Shown: positions 46,969 through 57,943 of the stretch, piece by piece | Layout of the letters: each line of letters begins with the position of its first letter | Position numbering within the stretch: position 1 is the first letter of the stretch | Source: Obelidium mucronatum | Lineage: Eukaryota > Chytridiomycota > Chytridiomycetes > Chytridiales > Chytriomycetaceae | Direction: 5' to 3' | Assembly (NCBI GenBank): GCA_025765595.1 | Contig: JAIVFH010000020.1 | Span: 335,368 to 399,367 of the forward strand | Length of the DNA: 64,000 nt | Translations under genes and position numbers: made by a program | The notes under the pieces: generated by a model | Databases searched by the model: none | What the model was told of the DNA's origin: nothing | What the model saw: the letters and a program-made list of their open reading frames with translations, nothing else

Positions 46969-47702
46969 CCATCCTGCTCATCCCCATCCAAATCCTCAGT
47001 TTGTCCACCATGACCAGAGTAATGGAAGAAAAAGTGGTCTCCAGGCTGAGCGCCTTGAACAAGCCAATACATTGCATTAATCATATTCTGCCGCGTGGGA
47101 TAGCAGTTTGTGTTTCGGTGTTGTGGAATGTCTGTGAGGATCATGGATTCCCATTGTGCTTGAGAGTCCATGAATTGTTTGACGGCTCGAACGTCTTCGT
47201 GGCAACCCCGTAGAGCGCTTGCAGTGCCCGTATCTGGTTTGCGTTGTTACACGAGGTTTTGTTAAAAGCAAAGAAATAGTCACAATTGATGCCGACATAG
47301 AGAGCCTTTCTTCGACCCACTCGATGTGGCTGCGCTGGTTGCTGAGCTGGATAGGATTGCTGGGGTTGATGGAATTGCTGTTGTTGGAACTGCTGACTCG
47401 GAGGCAGGTAGCAGTTGGGTGGATTCCCAGGGTGTGTCCACTGAGTTTGGCCCGTGGCCGAGTTTGCATAGAAATAGGTGTTGTATTGGGCACTCCACTA
47501 GAACAACGGTAAGTCGTGGTCAATATTTGCAGAGCATTACCTGGGCCACCCAGCCAGGAGGAAGCGGAGGCTGTTGCTGCTGCGGAGGAATCATCCGCCC
47601 TTGTTGCATTGGAACCATGACCGCTTGTTGCTGTTGCTGCTGCTGGTTCGGATTCAGCAATCCCAATCCTTTGTCTACAAGTTTGTCGAGTTGCGAAAAC
47701 AT

Positions 47703-48733
47703 GTGAGCTGCAATAACTTTTATCCCGAAAATTTTTTTCACTCTCACTCGCTGCCTCACCCAACCGCTCCATCATCAACCATCAAAGCGGCACTGTAGAG
47801 AGCAATCACATCAATTCTATGTGAATGAATCAGCGATGGTGGTGATTTATTGTATCTGTATCACATCTTTGTGTGCATCCCACCCCAATGCATCTCTACT
47901 TCACCTCACAATGTGACTGGTCCGAACTCTGTGCCTTATAAACAAGGCACAAACTTTATTCCATGCCAGTTTCCCGTTCCTTCCTAGATACTGGCCTCTT
48001 GAATAGTGCTATGTCCTGCACTTTTGACTGAAAACAAATCTCGGAACAAGAAACCGGACCCCGGACCAATGCATTAAGCAAACGGAAGAGAAGGTCCGCC
48101 AGTATGAAAAGATTGTTGTACCTGCACCGATGTGGCCTGCGAAATTATCTGGGATCGCTGGTGACGTCAGCGTTGCGTGGCAATGCGTGCTGGCGTTAAC
48201 ACGACTTGATGTTTTGTCACCATCTCGGCAGTCTGCGAATTGGGAGTCGAGCAATGCAACTATCGCATTGTTCACTGATCGGACAAAGGTTTCTGATTGC
48301 GAAAGTAATGTTAAAAGCTGTTGGGGAAGCGGACTCGGATGCTGGAACTGCAATGAATACAGAAATAAACCGACTTTTACTGTGTAAAGAATAGTGCTTC
48401 TAACACTGAGCACAAAAGAAAGCTGTCTGTGGGGCCCCGCGGCTTCATTTACAGAATAATTGGCCCCACCTTTTATTCCTTTGATTTTTCCCCAGTATAT
48501 GTTTCTTTCCTTATGTTTTCCTTACAGATAAGCCGCATTCCGTACGGACAAGCCACATTTGCGTATATGGAATTGTAAGGAAACCCAAGGAAACCGATAC
48601 TGGAAAAAAATCGAAAGAAAAAAAGGCCATTTTTTTTGAAACCAGCTGGCCATAATTGCCTTAATTTGCCTGATCTATAAAACTGTTGTTGGACATTCTC
48701 AAAATATATTTAGGAAAAAAACCTTGATCGAAA
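47703..48733. other. intergenic, divergent promoters of metacaspase and the crinkler-like gene
   Basis: No gene is supported in about 1 kb. A CTATAAAA box is near 48676, about 55 bp before the crinkler-like start. Confidence 0.45.
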
Positions 48734-49657
48734 ATGGAATTCACATCGAAATTGGAAGCCGTCGAGATTAAAATTGAAGCCGAGCAGCAAAAGAAAAAGA
48801 ACCTGGAGAAGAAGTCGGCGCGGGATGGTGGACTAAGCACGGACGATCAGATTGAACTGAAGTGGTGCGAGGACATCCTGGTGGAGCTCAAGACAAGCAA
48901 AAAGTACTGGGCAGATCTGATCCGCATACAAACAAAAGGCGACGCAGAGCCGGAATCAAAGTCCTTCAAAGAAGCGGATGATGAGTGGACGTCAAGTGTC
49001 ACTGGGGTCGACACAGCTTATCGTTTGTGGAAGCCGCCGTTTGCGCCAGTCATTCCATCAGACATGTTTCGCAGTCGCTTCGAAAAGGCGGTGCGAATGT
49101 TTCACATGAAGAACGAGGCCGGGCGCCGCATTATTCTGAATGAGTTTTTGATGGACATTGTTGACAACGAAGACTTCAATGATTCGCTGAAAATCTATCC
49201 AGAACTCCCGTTGGAAGTAATTGCTACATTTGGTACTAAAAAGCGCAAGCTTGGTGGCCAAGTTGACTACACGGTTGGATACAAAAAGAAAAACGCCAAT
49301 ATCTTCTCGAAAGCGCCTCCAAAGGAACTCCACCTTGCGGCAGTTGAGGCTAAGGTGGATTTGAGTGAAAATGATTACTGGCAGTGCGTTGCTGAAACAG
49401 CTGCTTTGTATAAGTCAAGAAAGGATGCTGGAAAAGAGAACTGTAATGTGTGGGGTGTTCTCTCTAATGCGACAGACTGGCAGTTTATATTCATCGACAA
49501 GAATGGGTTGCTTTGGAGAAGTGCAAGGTTGAACTTAAGTCTTCATGAATATCAGGAGGAAGAAGTTTCTAGGGTCTACGGGTTTTTATTTTATGTTGTC
49601 AAGTGCTGTTTTGGTGCATGCACACCAACAGCTTCTGCACAAAGTTTGAATGAATAA
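48734..49657 (+). CDS. crinkler-type (CRN) effector-like protein with PD-(D/E)XK nuclease-like core
   Basis: A single-exon frame of 307 residues. The C-terminal half shows the restriction-endonuclease-like pattern QVDYTVGYKKK ... HLAAVEAKVDLSENDYWQCV, which gives D ... E-x-K plus a following helix ETAALYKSRK, then VWGVLSNATDWQFIFIDKNG. This arrangement is common in the C-terminal nuclease domain of crinkler and related proteins in chytrids and oomycetes. The N-terminus is charged and coiled (MEFTSKLEAVEIKIEAEQQK). It has neither a signal peptide nor a clear LFLAK motif, so it may be a host-directed or an intracellular member. No introns, unlike nearly all neighbours. Confidence 0.6.
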   Translation: MEFTSKLEAVEIKIEAEQQKKKNLEKKSARDGGLSTDDQIELKWCEDILVELKTSKKYWADLIRIQTKGDAEPESKSFKEADDEWTSSVTGVDTAYRLWKPPFAPVIPSDMFRSRFEKAVRMFHMKNEAGRRIILNEFLMDIVDNEDFNDSLKIYPELPLEVIATFGTKKRKLGGQVDYTVGYKKKNANIFSKAPPKELHLAAVEAKVDLSENDYWQCVAETAALYKSRKDAGKENCNVWGVLSNATDWQFIFIDKNGLLWRSARLNLSLHEYQEEEVSRVYGFLFYVVKCCFGACTPTASAQSLNE

Positions 49658-50060
49658 CAGGGTTCTCATCATATTGTAAGCTATTTAATCAATAATACCA
49701 TATGAGCTTGGGGTGTGTTTGAGATGTCAAACGGGAGTTCTGGATAATAAAGTTCTACCAAACTGGCTCCACTGTCATTATGAGTCACAGGGAGCCCTAA
49801 GTGTCTTCGGCTCCTGGGAGCCATTTTGGGATGTTGGGAGGAGTTTTGGCTCCCCCCTTTGGCTCCCTCCAAAACATGCAAGAATCAATAATTATGTATT
49901 ATGTCGTCGGAGCTATAACCCTAACTTCTAGAAGAGATAATAATCATAATGAAGATGGATATCCAAGGGATTCTAACCTCGCGCACCCAGGGATAGGGTT
50001 TTATACTCATTAGCTCAGGATTTGACTTAGGGTTTCATGAAAATTTTCATTTTCAAAAAG

Positions 50061-50137
50061 GGGGTGTTCCAGGGATCGATCCCAGGGCCTCCTGCTTGCA
50101 AGAGAGATTGTTGCCGCTCACTAAAGGGCTATAGTTA
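50061..50137 (-). other. tRNA-like sequence, possibly a SINE head or pseudo-tRNA
   Basis: Read on the minus strand it has TAGTGAGCGGCAAC (A-box/D-arm-like), CTTGCAA (an anticodon-loop-like UGC triplet) and GGGATCGATCCC (B-box-like). Acceptor and T stems do not pair well, so a functional tRNA is unlikely. Confidence 0.25.
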
Positions 50138-50169
50138 AAACTCTTCTACAACTATATATGACCCATGGA

Positions 50170-50530
50170 GTATAAATTCACTTTAAGCGCTGAATTATTC
50201 AGCGCAGAATATTTAAGCGCAGAAACTTTAGGCGCAGAATATTTAAGCGCAGAAAATTTAAGCGCAGAAAATTTAAGCGCTGAATATTTCAGTGCTGAGT
50301 AATTGAGCGCTGACACTTTAAGCACTGAATATTTAAGCGCTGAATATTTAAGCGCTTAATAATTAAGCGCAGACACTTTAAACCCAGAATATTTAAACAC
50401 TCAAACTTTAAGTGCTGAATAATTGAGAGCTGGATATTTAAGTGCTGAATTTTTAAGCACCGACTTTTTAAGCACTGATTATCCAAGTGCTTATAAATCA
50501 AGAACTGAGAAAATTTAAGCCCAGAAAATC
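50170..50530. repeat. AT-rich minisatellite with ~15-17 bp unit
   Basis: About 20 diverging copies of a unit such as GAATATTTAAGCGCAGA (variants AAACTTTAAGCGC, AATAATTAAGCGC). Copies become more divergent to the right. Confidence 0.85.
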
Positions 50531-50755
50531 TCTTAATTAATCTCTTAATCCAGAACACATTAATGCACATGAAAAATTTTACATGAAAAACTTTTCAACT
50601 TAAAAATGAAAAGTTCTCTTTTTATTAATCTATTAATCAAAAAAATCATAAACCACCCTCTCATTGCAATCATTTGATGAGAGAAAAATAGCGCTTTTAC
50701 AGCAACTTTGTGTACTAAACTGACTTTGATATACATCCAAAAATGTGTTACAAAT

Positions 50756-50893
50756 TGTTAGAACCAGATAGTCAATAAAAGACTTAAGGGTTCTTGAAGG
50801 CACGAGGGCTTAGGGGGCACGAGGGCTTGACCAATAACGGCTTGAGATCACGAGAGACGGAATCAAAGAGTTACAAGACTGTAAAACTAACAC
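50756..50893 (-). repeat. gypsy-family LTR, first part (split LTR)
   Basis: About 95% like 11341-11478. It stops at ...CTAACAC, where an 8.4-kb insertion begins. The rest of the LTR resumes at 59335. Confidence 0.85.
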
Positions 50894-51523
50894 CCCTCCG
50901 TGCGCGGCTCGCCGGAACCAAAAAAGGGGGGCAGCACGGCACACCTGGGAGCCAAGGAGGCACACAATTGGGTGCAACGGACAAACACAAACACTTAAAA
51001 AAGAAAGTTGTTAGAAATCCAAGAAGATCAAGAAGAAGAGACAAGATGACTGTGAAGTCGCAGCAATCATGATGTATTATTTATCGGGCTGGGAAAACAA
51101 TGAAGCAACCAAAAAAACCAAAATAATCAGAAAAAATCAAATAAAAAAACGTCCCCCCTCTCCAAACCCCTTGGAGCTTGTGGATACCCCTACCACCGCT
51201 TCGGCCGATGCCCCTCGGGGTTGGGGGGTGTTTTGCGGGCTCTGGAATCGAGATTGGACACACAGCGTAACGGACGGGTTGTCTCACCGTCGCTGCTGGC
51301 ACCGGCGCGTGCTATGCACAGCCGGTGCTTGTGTCTTGAATCGATTCTGGAAAAAGACTTGCTCTGGAATCAACTTGGAATCGATGCGGGACACAGCTCT
51401 GGAATCGACTTGGAATCAATGCGGGACACGCAGTGCGACGGACGGGTTGTCTCACCGTCACTGCTGGCACCAGCGCGTGCTATGCACAGCGTGGACATGT
51501 GTCTTTAATTTAAATATATTTTC
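50894..51523. other. unassigned sequence with two subtelomere-like repeat units
   Basis: Two ~67-bp units (51257-51324 and 51424-51490) share ACGGACGGGTTGTCTCACCG and GTGCTATGCACAGC. They are flanked by GGAATCGA-rich sequence. No gene is supported. Confidence 0.5.
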
Positions 51524-51540
51524 TTAACCCTAACCCTAAC
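51524..51540 (+). repeat. telomeric repeat (TTAACCCTAACCCTAAC) at LINE 3' end
   Basis: Nearly three copies of CCCTAA directly next to the LINE 3' terminus. On the LINE strand it reads GTTAGGGTTAGGGTTAA. Confidence 0.9.
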
Positions 51541-51730
51541 GATCTCAAGAGCACTTTATGTAGTAAAAACATATAAATATAAACAAGTCTTGGCAGATTC
51601 CACCTCACTCCCCCTATTTCATAAGTTCCCGTCCCTCCACTGGCTTCAAGGAGAAAAAACAAGTGGAATATAAAGGTCAATAAGTTCAGGTCATAAAAAT
51701 ATACTTGCAGTCAAAAATACCCCATCCCGA

Positions 51731-54700
51731 TTATCCCACGCGGTGGTTCCCACTCTCCTGGCGCCTTGGTCGGCCTACAGGTCGGTTTCGCTGTTGAGCT
51801 TGAAGTCTCGCCCGTGCCAACTGCGCCAGAGATCGCATCGTTCGCGGTGCAGGCCTGGCTGGCCTGGCTGGAGCTGGTGTTTCATCGTCGCTGTCGCTGT
51901 CGCTAGGTACGTCCGCCACCCAGAATCCGTTGTCCTTGCGTCGTTTGAGGCCCCGGCATTTTGTAAGTATGTCCTTGATGGCTGTGAGACAAGTCTTGTA
52001 GGCCATGGTGTCCAGTGGAGAAGAGTTCCGGTAGTGGTTGAGCACAGCGTCGATTCGAGTGTGTCGTTCACAGGCAGGCCTAAGCACCTCCTCATGGACA
52101 TGTTTGAGAAGAGTATCACCCCCAGAACAGGTGACAGCATGGGCACGGGTCAGAACTTGGGCACAGCGCTTGCATTCCTCGTGTCGAGTCACAGCACCCA
52201 GAATCCATTGGAGTAGAAGCCAGCGGTCCTCGCGAGTAATTCCACTGTTGGAGTGCAAGAAGGGCCTGATATCGTCTTCAGGTTCAACTTGAATAGCCCC
52301 AGCAATTCCTGGAGTGCCAGCGTCAAGGTCCACAATAGCCTGCTTGGTGACAGCCTGTTTGGTGTTTAGTGCAAGAGGTTTTGTCGCCTTGGCAGCGTTG
52401 TCTCCCCTGATTAGCGTTGGATGGTCGTGTTCCGTGTCTGGGTGGTGCCAAAACGAGTTGAGCATCGACGGTTGTGGGATGGAGCCAGCTTTGGGTATCC
52501 GGGCCAGTTGGATTCCATGGTGGAAGACTTTCACCCCCAGGTTGCCAGCGTCGCCAGATGTGTAGAGTCGGGCAGACCAGTTAAAGTTGAGAACTTCTGC
52601 TCGATGTCGCATGGGCTCAATCTGCAAGAGACGCATTAGTGCAGCTCCAGAGGTGTTCCTTGGTGTTGATGTCAAAGTGCGCAGTGCAAGTCGCTGCACC
52701 GCTTCATACTGTTGGAAGAAAGTGGGGCTCCCCCTGTACAAAGCCAATCCATACTCCATCACAGGGCGGACAAAGGCCTTGTAGACACGCGCGGAGGCAG
52801 CCGGAGCCCACCCCCTGGAGTTGAATCCCAGCGGTGCCAACATAGCTATTACCTTCCGCGCCTTTTCCGTTCGTGTTGCAGCCAATTGTTTCCAGTCAAT
52901 ACCATTACGGGAGAAGGGGAGACCCAAATACAAAGAAGAGTTCTCCGATGGTAAGTCCACCCCATACATCCGCAGGGATCTGTCCCGCTTATCGATTGGT
53001 ACACCAAGTACCACGCACTTTGTTGGAGCAAACTTCATACCAACATCATTGCTCCAGCGTTCGCACACCTCCAAGAGCCGCGCCATGTTGCCCGTGTTTC
53101 CCGCCACCAATCCAGTGTCGTCAGCAAACAAGAGTCGGTTGACTCGCACACCATGAACACCAATAGTGGGCATCCCCGGTTGCCCCAACCTTCGACAAAG
53201 AGGGTCAATGAAGAAATTGAAGAGGAGAGGAGACAGGGAGGAGCCTTGTAACAGGCCCCGCTTGTTTTGAAGTGGTGTACTCAGCTTCCCAGCAACAATC
53301 AGACTGCATGAGTTGTGGTCGAAAAGATCTTGAAGTCGTTTGACCACCTCCCCTGAGATGCCCACATGATCCTCCAGCTCGATCCAAAGAATGCGACGGT
53401 CAACCAAGTCATAGGCAGCTTTAAGGTCCAGCAGCACCGCGAAAGAGTCTTTGATCTCGTTCAGAATCTCATGCAGTACCATGGCCTGGTCCAGAGTAGA
53501 CCTCGCAGGGCGGAAACCAGCTTGAGTGTCATCCAGAGTCCGGGCAGCAACCTTCACCAGTTCAGGTAGCAGGAAGTCGTTCGTACAGTCTTCGCATCGT
53601 ACAGGTCAGTGCAATGGGTCGGTGGTTGGCAATGTCGGTGTCTAGGCCCTTGTTCTTGAAGATGGGAACAATAAGGGCAGTTCTCCACTCTCCAGGAATG
53701 ACAGCAGCACTATGAACCATAGTTAGAAACGGTGTAAGAACTTCAACCATAGCTGTTCCTCCAAGTTTGATCAACTCAGCAGGAATGTTGTCGGGACCAG
53801 GAGCCTTCCCCATGGGTAGCTTTGACATGGTGTGCATGACTTCACCAGCAGTAACCAGGTCAGTGGTAGATTTGAACTGGAAGTGTCGCTGTGGCGGTGT
53901 TCGAGCTGGTAGAGTCCCATTGGGCTGCCCCCCAAAGGTAGACACGAAGTGCTGGACATGGTCGTCGAGAAGGTCAGGATCCAGTTTGCAACCAGACTTG
54001 GACTGTCTGGCTCTGGCATTCTTGGTCATGCGCAGGAAAGATGCTGCATTCTGGGGTTGTGCAAGGTCGTCGACAGCGGCTTCAAAGAGGTGGGTGCGAC
54101 GCTGTTTCAGAGAGGCCCGGTAGACTTGCTGATCTCTGGTAAGAGCCTTGGCCCGCTCCTGGATTTGTTGTTGGGTGAGTGACGACCTTATAATACCATC
54201 TTGGAGTTCCTGGATGGAATCACGGATCATCTCCCGAGTATCCTCGAGTTCATCAGTCCAGAACTCTTCAGGGAGATGGTCCTTGACATGCACCGTGCCA
54301 ATGGTGGCTTCAGCAGCAGCCTCAATCCACAACTTGATAAGAGTCCAGGCAGTGTCGATGATGGACTGAACTTCATTAGTATGTGAACCAGGAACACCAG
54401 AGATGTGATTGAACTCGCCTCCAACAGTGGGGGGCGCGCTAATTGGATCATCAACTGGGCCGCTTGCTGCCAAGCGACCCCCCACTGTACACTTGCACGC
54501 CTCCATGCGTGCATCCAGGTGGACAAGTTGCGAAAGAACCAGAGTAGAAGAGTTGGCCAGCGCATCCTCATAGGCCTTCGAGTGTTGTGCAGAGGCCAGC
54601 CTCCTGACATTCCAGCGTGTGAAGTCTTTGGCATTTGTAGTGTTGTCGATATCCAGTGAAAAAGTCACAGGCCTATGGTCAGAACCACCAAGAGACTCCA

Positions 54701-55322
54701 GCTCATGGACCTTGACAGTAGTAATATCGAAGTTGGCCAACACCAGGTCAGTGATGCCACAACCAGCGCCAGCAAAAGTAGTCCATTTCCCCTCGACAGG
54801 CCGTTGAAGGGAGAGCTGTGAATTTGTTAGTTCATCCAAGAGAAGTCTACCTCTTGGGTTGGTCATGGAGTCACCAGACTCTTCACCAATGCGAGCATTT
54901 AGATCACCAAAGACAACACAGCGTTTGGAGAACCGGTCAGATAGTTCCTCGGCCTTGACCAGAAGCTCTTGAAGTTTGGTATCTGGCTGAGATGGGGCCA
55001 GATACACTGGTATGAGGACCACATCACCGACTTGGAGGGCCATGTAGCAGCTGTCCTTGTCTTCAAAAATGACGCGGTAGTTCTTGGGTGCACCAGGAGA
55101 AGCAAATGCAAGAAGACCACCAGTAGCACGGCGACCACCAGCAGTAGGATTGAGGTTTAATGTCATGAGGTTTGCAATATGAGGCCGAAATGGGACTGAG
55201 GCTTGGGGCGACAGCCAGGTTTCTAATAATATGGTTAAGTCCACACCCAGATGGGTGTTAAAGCGACGGATTTCTTCGGCCTTTCCCGCCAGGCCATTCA
55301 CGTTCGCAAGGTGTACTAACAT
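51731..55322 (-). pseudogene. LINE ORF2: APE endonuclease-reverse transcriptase (one frameshift)
   Basis: ORF2 begins at 55322 in the overlap ATGTTAG with the ORF1 stop. The endonuclease domain shows HLANVNGL, LLETWL, CVVFGDLNARIG, GITDLVLANF and GGSDHRPVTFS. The RT shows KLPMGKAPGPDNIPAELIK, ALIVPIFKNKG, then ARTLDDTQAGFRPARSTLDQ, LLDLKAAYDLVDR, QGSSLSPLLFNFFID and the catalytic LLFADDTGLV. A C-terminal knuckle (CKRCAQVLTRAHAVTC) precedes the end. A one-base shift near 53570, between IALTCTMRRLYE and the next RT motif, splits the frame into 586- and 608-codon pieces; otherwise all motifs are present. No RNase H domain is seen. Confidence 0.9.
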
Positions 55323-57898
55323 TGGACTGGGTCGCCAGTCTCGTTAGTCGTCGGTGGAGCCGCGGCGGGCTGGGCAGGCTGCTGGGGCAAGAAGTCTCCA
55401 AGAGTAGTACCTCCTTCAGTTTCCATATCGTCTACAAAGTGGGGAGCTTGTCTACCAATGGTGCGCCTTGGGTTGCCTGTGATCTGGCGGACTTTTTCCA
55501 GGACAGCAGACTTGATATTGTCTGGTGCACCCTCCATGATAGTGTCTTGCAGGTTGACAGTTCTTGCAGACAGACATAAGTGGGACAAGCGGTTGACAGT
55601 ACTAGTCTTGCTGGCCTCTGGTGATTGCTGGGCATGTGGTGGCCTGGCAAAGGGGCTGAAGTTGGACAAGACATTGCCCCCACAGTCTTGGATCCTCTTG
55701 ACTGCAGTATCATAGGCAGCTGCCGTGACATAGAACTCAATGATTGAGTTCCCAATGGTAGACGTCAGGACTGTGAATTTTCCAATGCCAATAGTAGCTG
55801 CCAGCTCCTTGACAATCTTGTCGCGCTCTTTTCCGACCACATTGCGAAGTGGGCGATTGTCATTGATTCCCATTCGAATCACCTTGAACTGAAGTGGCTC
55901 TGAGACCGGTCTCATCAGCCTCTGGGCAGCCTGTGCACGCTTTGCCTTGAGTTTTTGTTGCTGTTGACGGTACACCTGGGGGTCAACGGTGGCTGCATTA
56001 GCATAAGAAGTGGGTTTGGGCTTTAGGTGAGAGGCACTTATCGATCCCTGGGGGGGACCGTTATAATGAATTGGGCCGCCCGCGCGGCCCCCCCAGTTAG
56101 AGCTAGGCCCAGAGGGCCTTGGGTCAGGATGCGCAGTTTGTTTGGTGTACAGGTATTCCACATCGTCATCAACGTCGTCACTCCAGTCAATTCTATCTCG
56201 AGAAGAAGTACCAGTCTTGTTGTAGTCCGCGCACATTTCTTTCCATTTGTCCCCATAGAGCTTGTGCATGTCTTGATCTGTGTCGCCAGAATATTGTTCG
56301 CTACCAGATTGTGGATAAGTAAAGTTGAATGAAGAAGACTGTGGGGCACTTATCGGTCCACGAGGGGGACCAACGTTGTTGATGTCTGGGCCGTTCTGAC
56401 GGCCCCCCTCATTTGCTAGGCGCCCAGATTTGCGCCTTTGGACTGTTTGCCACTCTTCTTGGGATGTAGGTGAAGCTGCCTGTGGTTTGGCTCGGGCTGG
56501 CTGTTGGTTAATACTGGCCCCCACAACTGGGCGACCATTTGCTCCTGTCTTCCACTGCCCAGTTGCATGCATATGGTCCCTATATTCCACCATAATTGCA
56601 GCCTTTTCCTTGATGTCCCTGGCTGTTGCCCTTTCACGCTCCAACAGCCTTTTATGTTCTGCTGTTCCCATTTTAACCATTGTGCCATCCACCACTTCAA
56701 ACATTCCAGCCGTCAATCGTTCCCATTCTTCAGCAGAGTACTTTTTGGTGGGGAAATTTTCCAAGTTTTTTCTGCCACCACCAACTCGGTCTCCCCTTCC
56801 CCTTCCAGCACCACCACCTACTTGTGTTCTGGGGATTGCGGTCGGCGGCGGCGGCGCAGCGGCGGCGGCGGCGTTCGAATTGCGCGCAGTTTGGGCCCCA
56901 TTAAAGTGGGCCTTCAACACATCCTTCAACTCCTTCAGCTCGCGCATCAGTTCGTCAATTTTCGCTTCAGCGCGATCCGCCCTTGCCTCAGCCCTGTCAG
57001 CGCGGGCCTCAGCGCGGGCTAAGGCCTCTGATTGGGTAGGTCCATTTTCGTTTCGATCGATCTCCGCGGCGGGTAGGTCCTCCGCCCTCTTTTTACCAGC
57101 GGCGCGTTCGGACAGAACAGGGCTTTCGAATGGCACCCTGCTCGGCCCTCCAGCATTCTCCCTCGTGGAGTTACGCATCAAATAGTCCAACTTCGATTTT
57201 TCGACCGCCGCCGCCAGCGCCTCCGCCTCATCGGGATGCACATAGTCGTTTCGAGTCGAATAATTTCGTCCAGTTGTCGAATCGGATTGTTTAGTTGATG
57301 TTGTTGGGTTGTTGGTGTTGGTGTCATCAATAAACTCCCCATCTTCCTCCTCTTCGACTTCCATTAACGCAGCTGGCTGCTGCGCGCTGTCCGCTTGTTG
57401 CTGATTCGAATCGCGCTCTGGAGTTTCGTCCACGCGCGCCCGTTTCGTTGCTGGGGCAAATTGCAGCGTCTGCTGCACTTTGCCTTTTTGCAGTTGGCCC
57501 AGTTTCACCAGCGCACGGCTCTTCTTCTCGGCGATCGGGATCTCCTTATAGAGTCGGTCTAATTCGTCCAGTTCCGCCTTCCTGCCGTTCTGATCAAGGG
57601 CCAGGTGGTACATCGTCTTGCGATGGCAGGCGTTGCACTTTACATTCACGCGGCGCGGGCCGCGCTGGCTCAAGTTTCCGCCCACCCCTTCAGAGGTAAG
57701 CGCCTGGACTCTGCATTTGGGGCATTTAAGGCCCGGAGCGTACTCCTTGCAGTGTTTGGTTTCAAACTGCTCAAAGTCGCGGATCATGTCTGCTAAGGCG
57801 CTACCAGTAGGTGGACCGTCTGGATGAGCGCTACCTTGTTTAATATTTGGCACTACATTGTGCCCGGGTGTCCCCTGCGTCGCGTTGTCGGCGTTCAT
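55316..57898 (-). CDS. LINE ORF1 protein (zinc ribbon, coiled coil)
   Basis: 860 residues from the ATG at 57898. The frame stays open upstream through the telomeric repeat to 58024, so the true start is a choice. An N-terminal zinc-ribbon-like block (LKCPKCRVQ ... VKCNACHRKTMYHL) is followed by an acidic stretch and an Ala-rich coiled coil (ARAEARADRAEARADRAEAK, IDELMRELKELKDVLKAHF). The rest is Pro/Gly/Gln-rich. There is no obvious RRM or CCHC trio, unlike ORF1 of many LINEs. It is intact and ends seven bases inside ORF2. Confidence 0.8.
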   Translation of the reverse strand: MNADNATQGTPGHNVVPNIKQGSAHPDGPPTGSALADMIRDFEQFETKHCKEYAPGLKCPKCRVQALTSEGVGGNLSQRGPRRVNVKCNACHRKTMYHLALDQNGRKAELDELDRLYKEIPIAEKKSRALVKLGQLQKGKVQQTLQFAPATKRARVDETPERDSNQQQADSAQQPAALMEVEEEEDGEFIDDTNTNNPTTSTKQSDSTTGRNYSTRNDYVHPDEAEALAAAVEKSKLDYLMRNSTRENAGGPSRVPFESPVLSERAAGKKRAEDLPAAEIDRNENGPTQSEALARAEARADRAEARADRAEAKIDELMRELKELKDVLKAHFNGAQTARNSNAAAAAAPPPPTAIPRTQVGGGAGRGRGDRVGGGRKNLENFPTKKYSAEEWERLTAGMFEVVDGTMVKMGTAEHKRLLERERATARDIKEKAAIMVEYRDHMHATGQWKTGANGRPVVGASINQQPARAKPQAASPTSQEEWQTVQRRKSGRLANEGGRQNGPDINNVGPPRGPISAPQSSSFNFTYPQSGSEQYSGDTDQDMHKLYGDKWKEMCADYNKTGTSSRDRIDWSDDVDDDVEYLYTKQTAHPDPRPSGPSSNWGGRAGGPIHYNGPPQGSISASHLKPKPTSYANAATVDPQVYRQQQQKLKAKRAQAAQRLMRPVSEPLQFKVIRMGINDNRPLRNVVGKERDKIVKELAATIGIGKFTVLTSTIGNSIIEFYVTAAAYDTAVKRIQDCGGNVLSNFSPFARPPHAQQSPEASKTSTVNRLSHLCLSARTVNLQDTIMEGAPDNIKSAVLEKVRQITGNPRRTIGRQAPHFVDDMETEGGTTLGDFLPQQPAQPAAAPPTTNETGDPVQC

Positions 57899-57943
57899 GG
57901 TACACAGATTATAACCTGGAACCAGATTATAACAGAGTTTTTT

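Larger units (their letters stand above)
42753..47702 (-). pseudogene. type I metacaspase with N-terminal WW domain, split by a copia element
   Basis: Minus-strand exons: 47702-47541, 47497-47284, 47233-46974, then (beyond copia) 43660-43561, 43504-43465, 43410-43284, 43231-42998, 42946-42851 and 42794-42753. The order is a Gln/Pro-rich prodomain, a WW domain (LPPGWVAQW ... TGQTQWTHPG), and a p20 domain with the catalytic His (FFFHYSGHGGQ) and Cys (FDCCHSG). The p10-like part follows (ACCISFTGCRDDQTSADA, GAMSWAFIQ, SYVQVLREMRRAL). Metacaspases are Ca-dependent Arg/Lys-specific cysteine proteases. Two lesions are present: a 1-nt excess inside the WW exon (about 47455) and the copia insertion just after GDEQDG. 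The C-terminal exon 42794-42753 is tentative. Confidence 0.85.
49658..50755. other. gene-free, repeat-bearing stretch
   Basis: Nothing coding is seen. It holds a tRNA-like block (50061-50137) and an AT-rich minisatellite (50170-50530). Confidence 0.5.
51541..57943 (-). mobile_element. APE-type non-LTR retrotransposon (LINE) set in telomeric repeats
   Basis: About 6.4 kb, read on the minus strand: 5' leader, ORF1 (57898-55316), ORF2 (55322-51731), and a ~190-bp 3' region without a poly-A tail. Both ends abut CCCTAA repeats in the same orientation (57944-57958 and 51524-51540). The two-ORF layout, APE endonuclease and C-terminal Cys/His knuckle are typical of Tad/I/R1-like LINEs. The clade cannot be fixed without a tree. 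Confidence 0.88.

Noticed and set aside
48009..48413. 134-codon minus-strand frame
   Set aside because: No domain found and it lies between divergent promoters; not supported as a gene.
51524..51540. True chromosome end
   Set aside because: Only two to three repeats and sequence continues on both sides; they belong to the LINE insertion.
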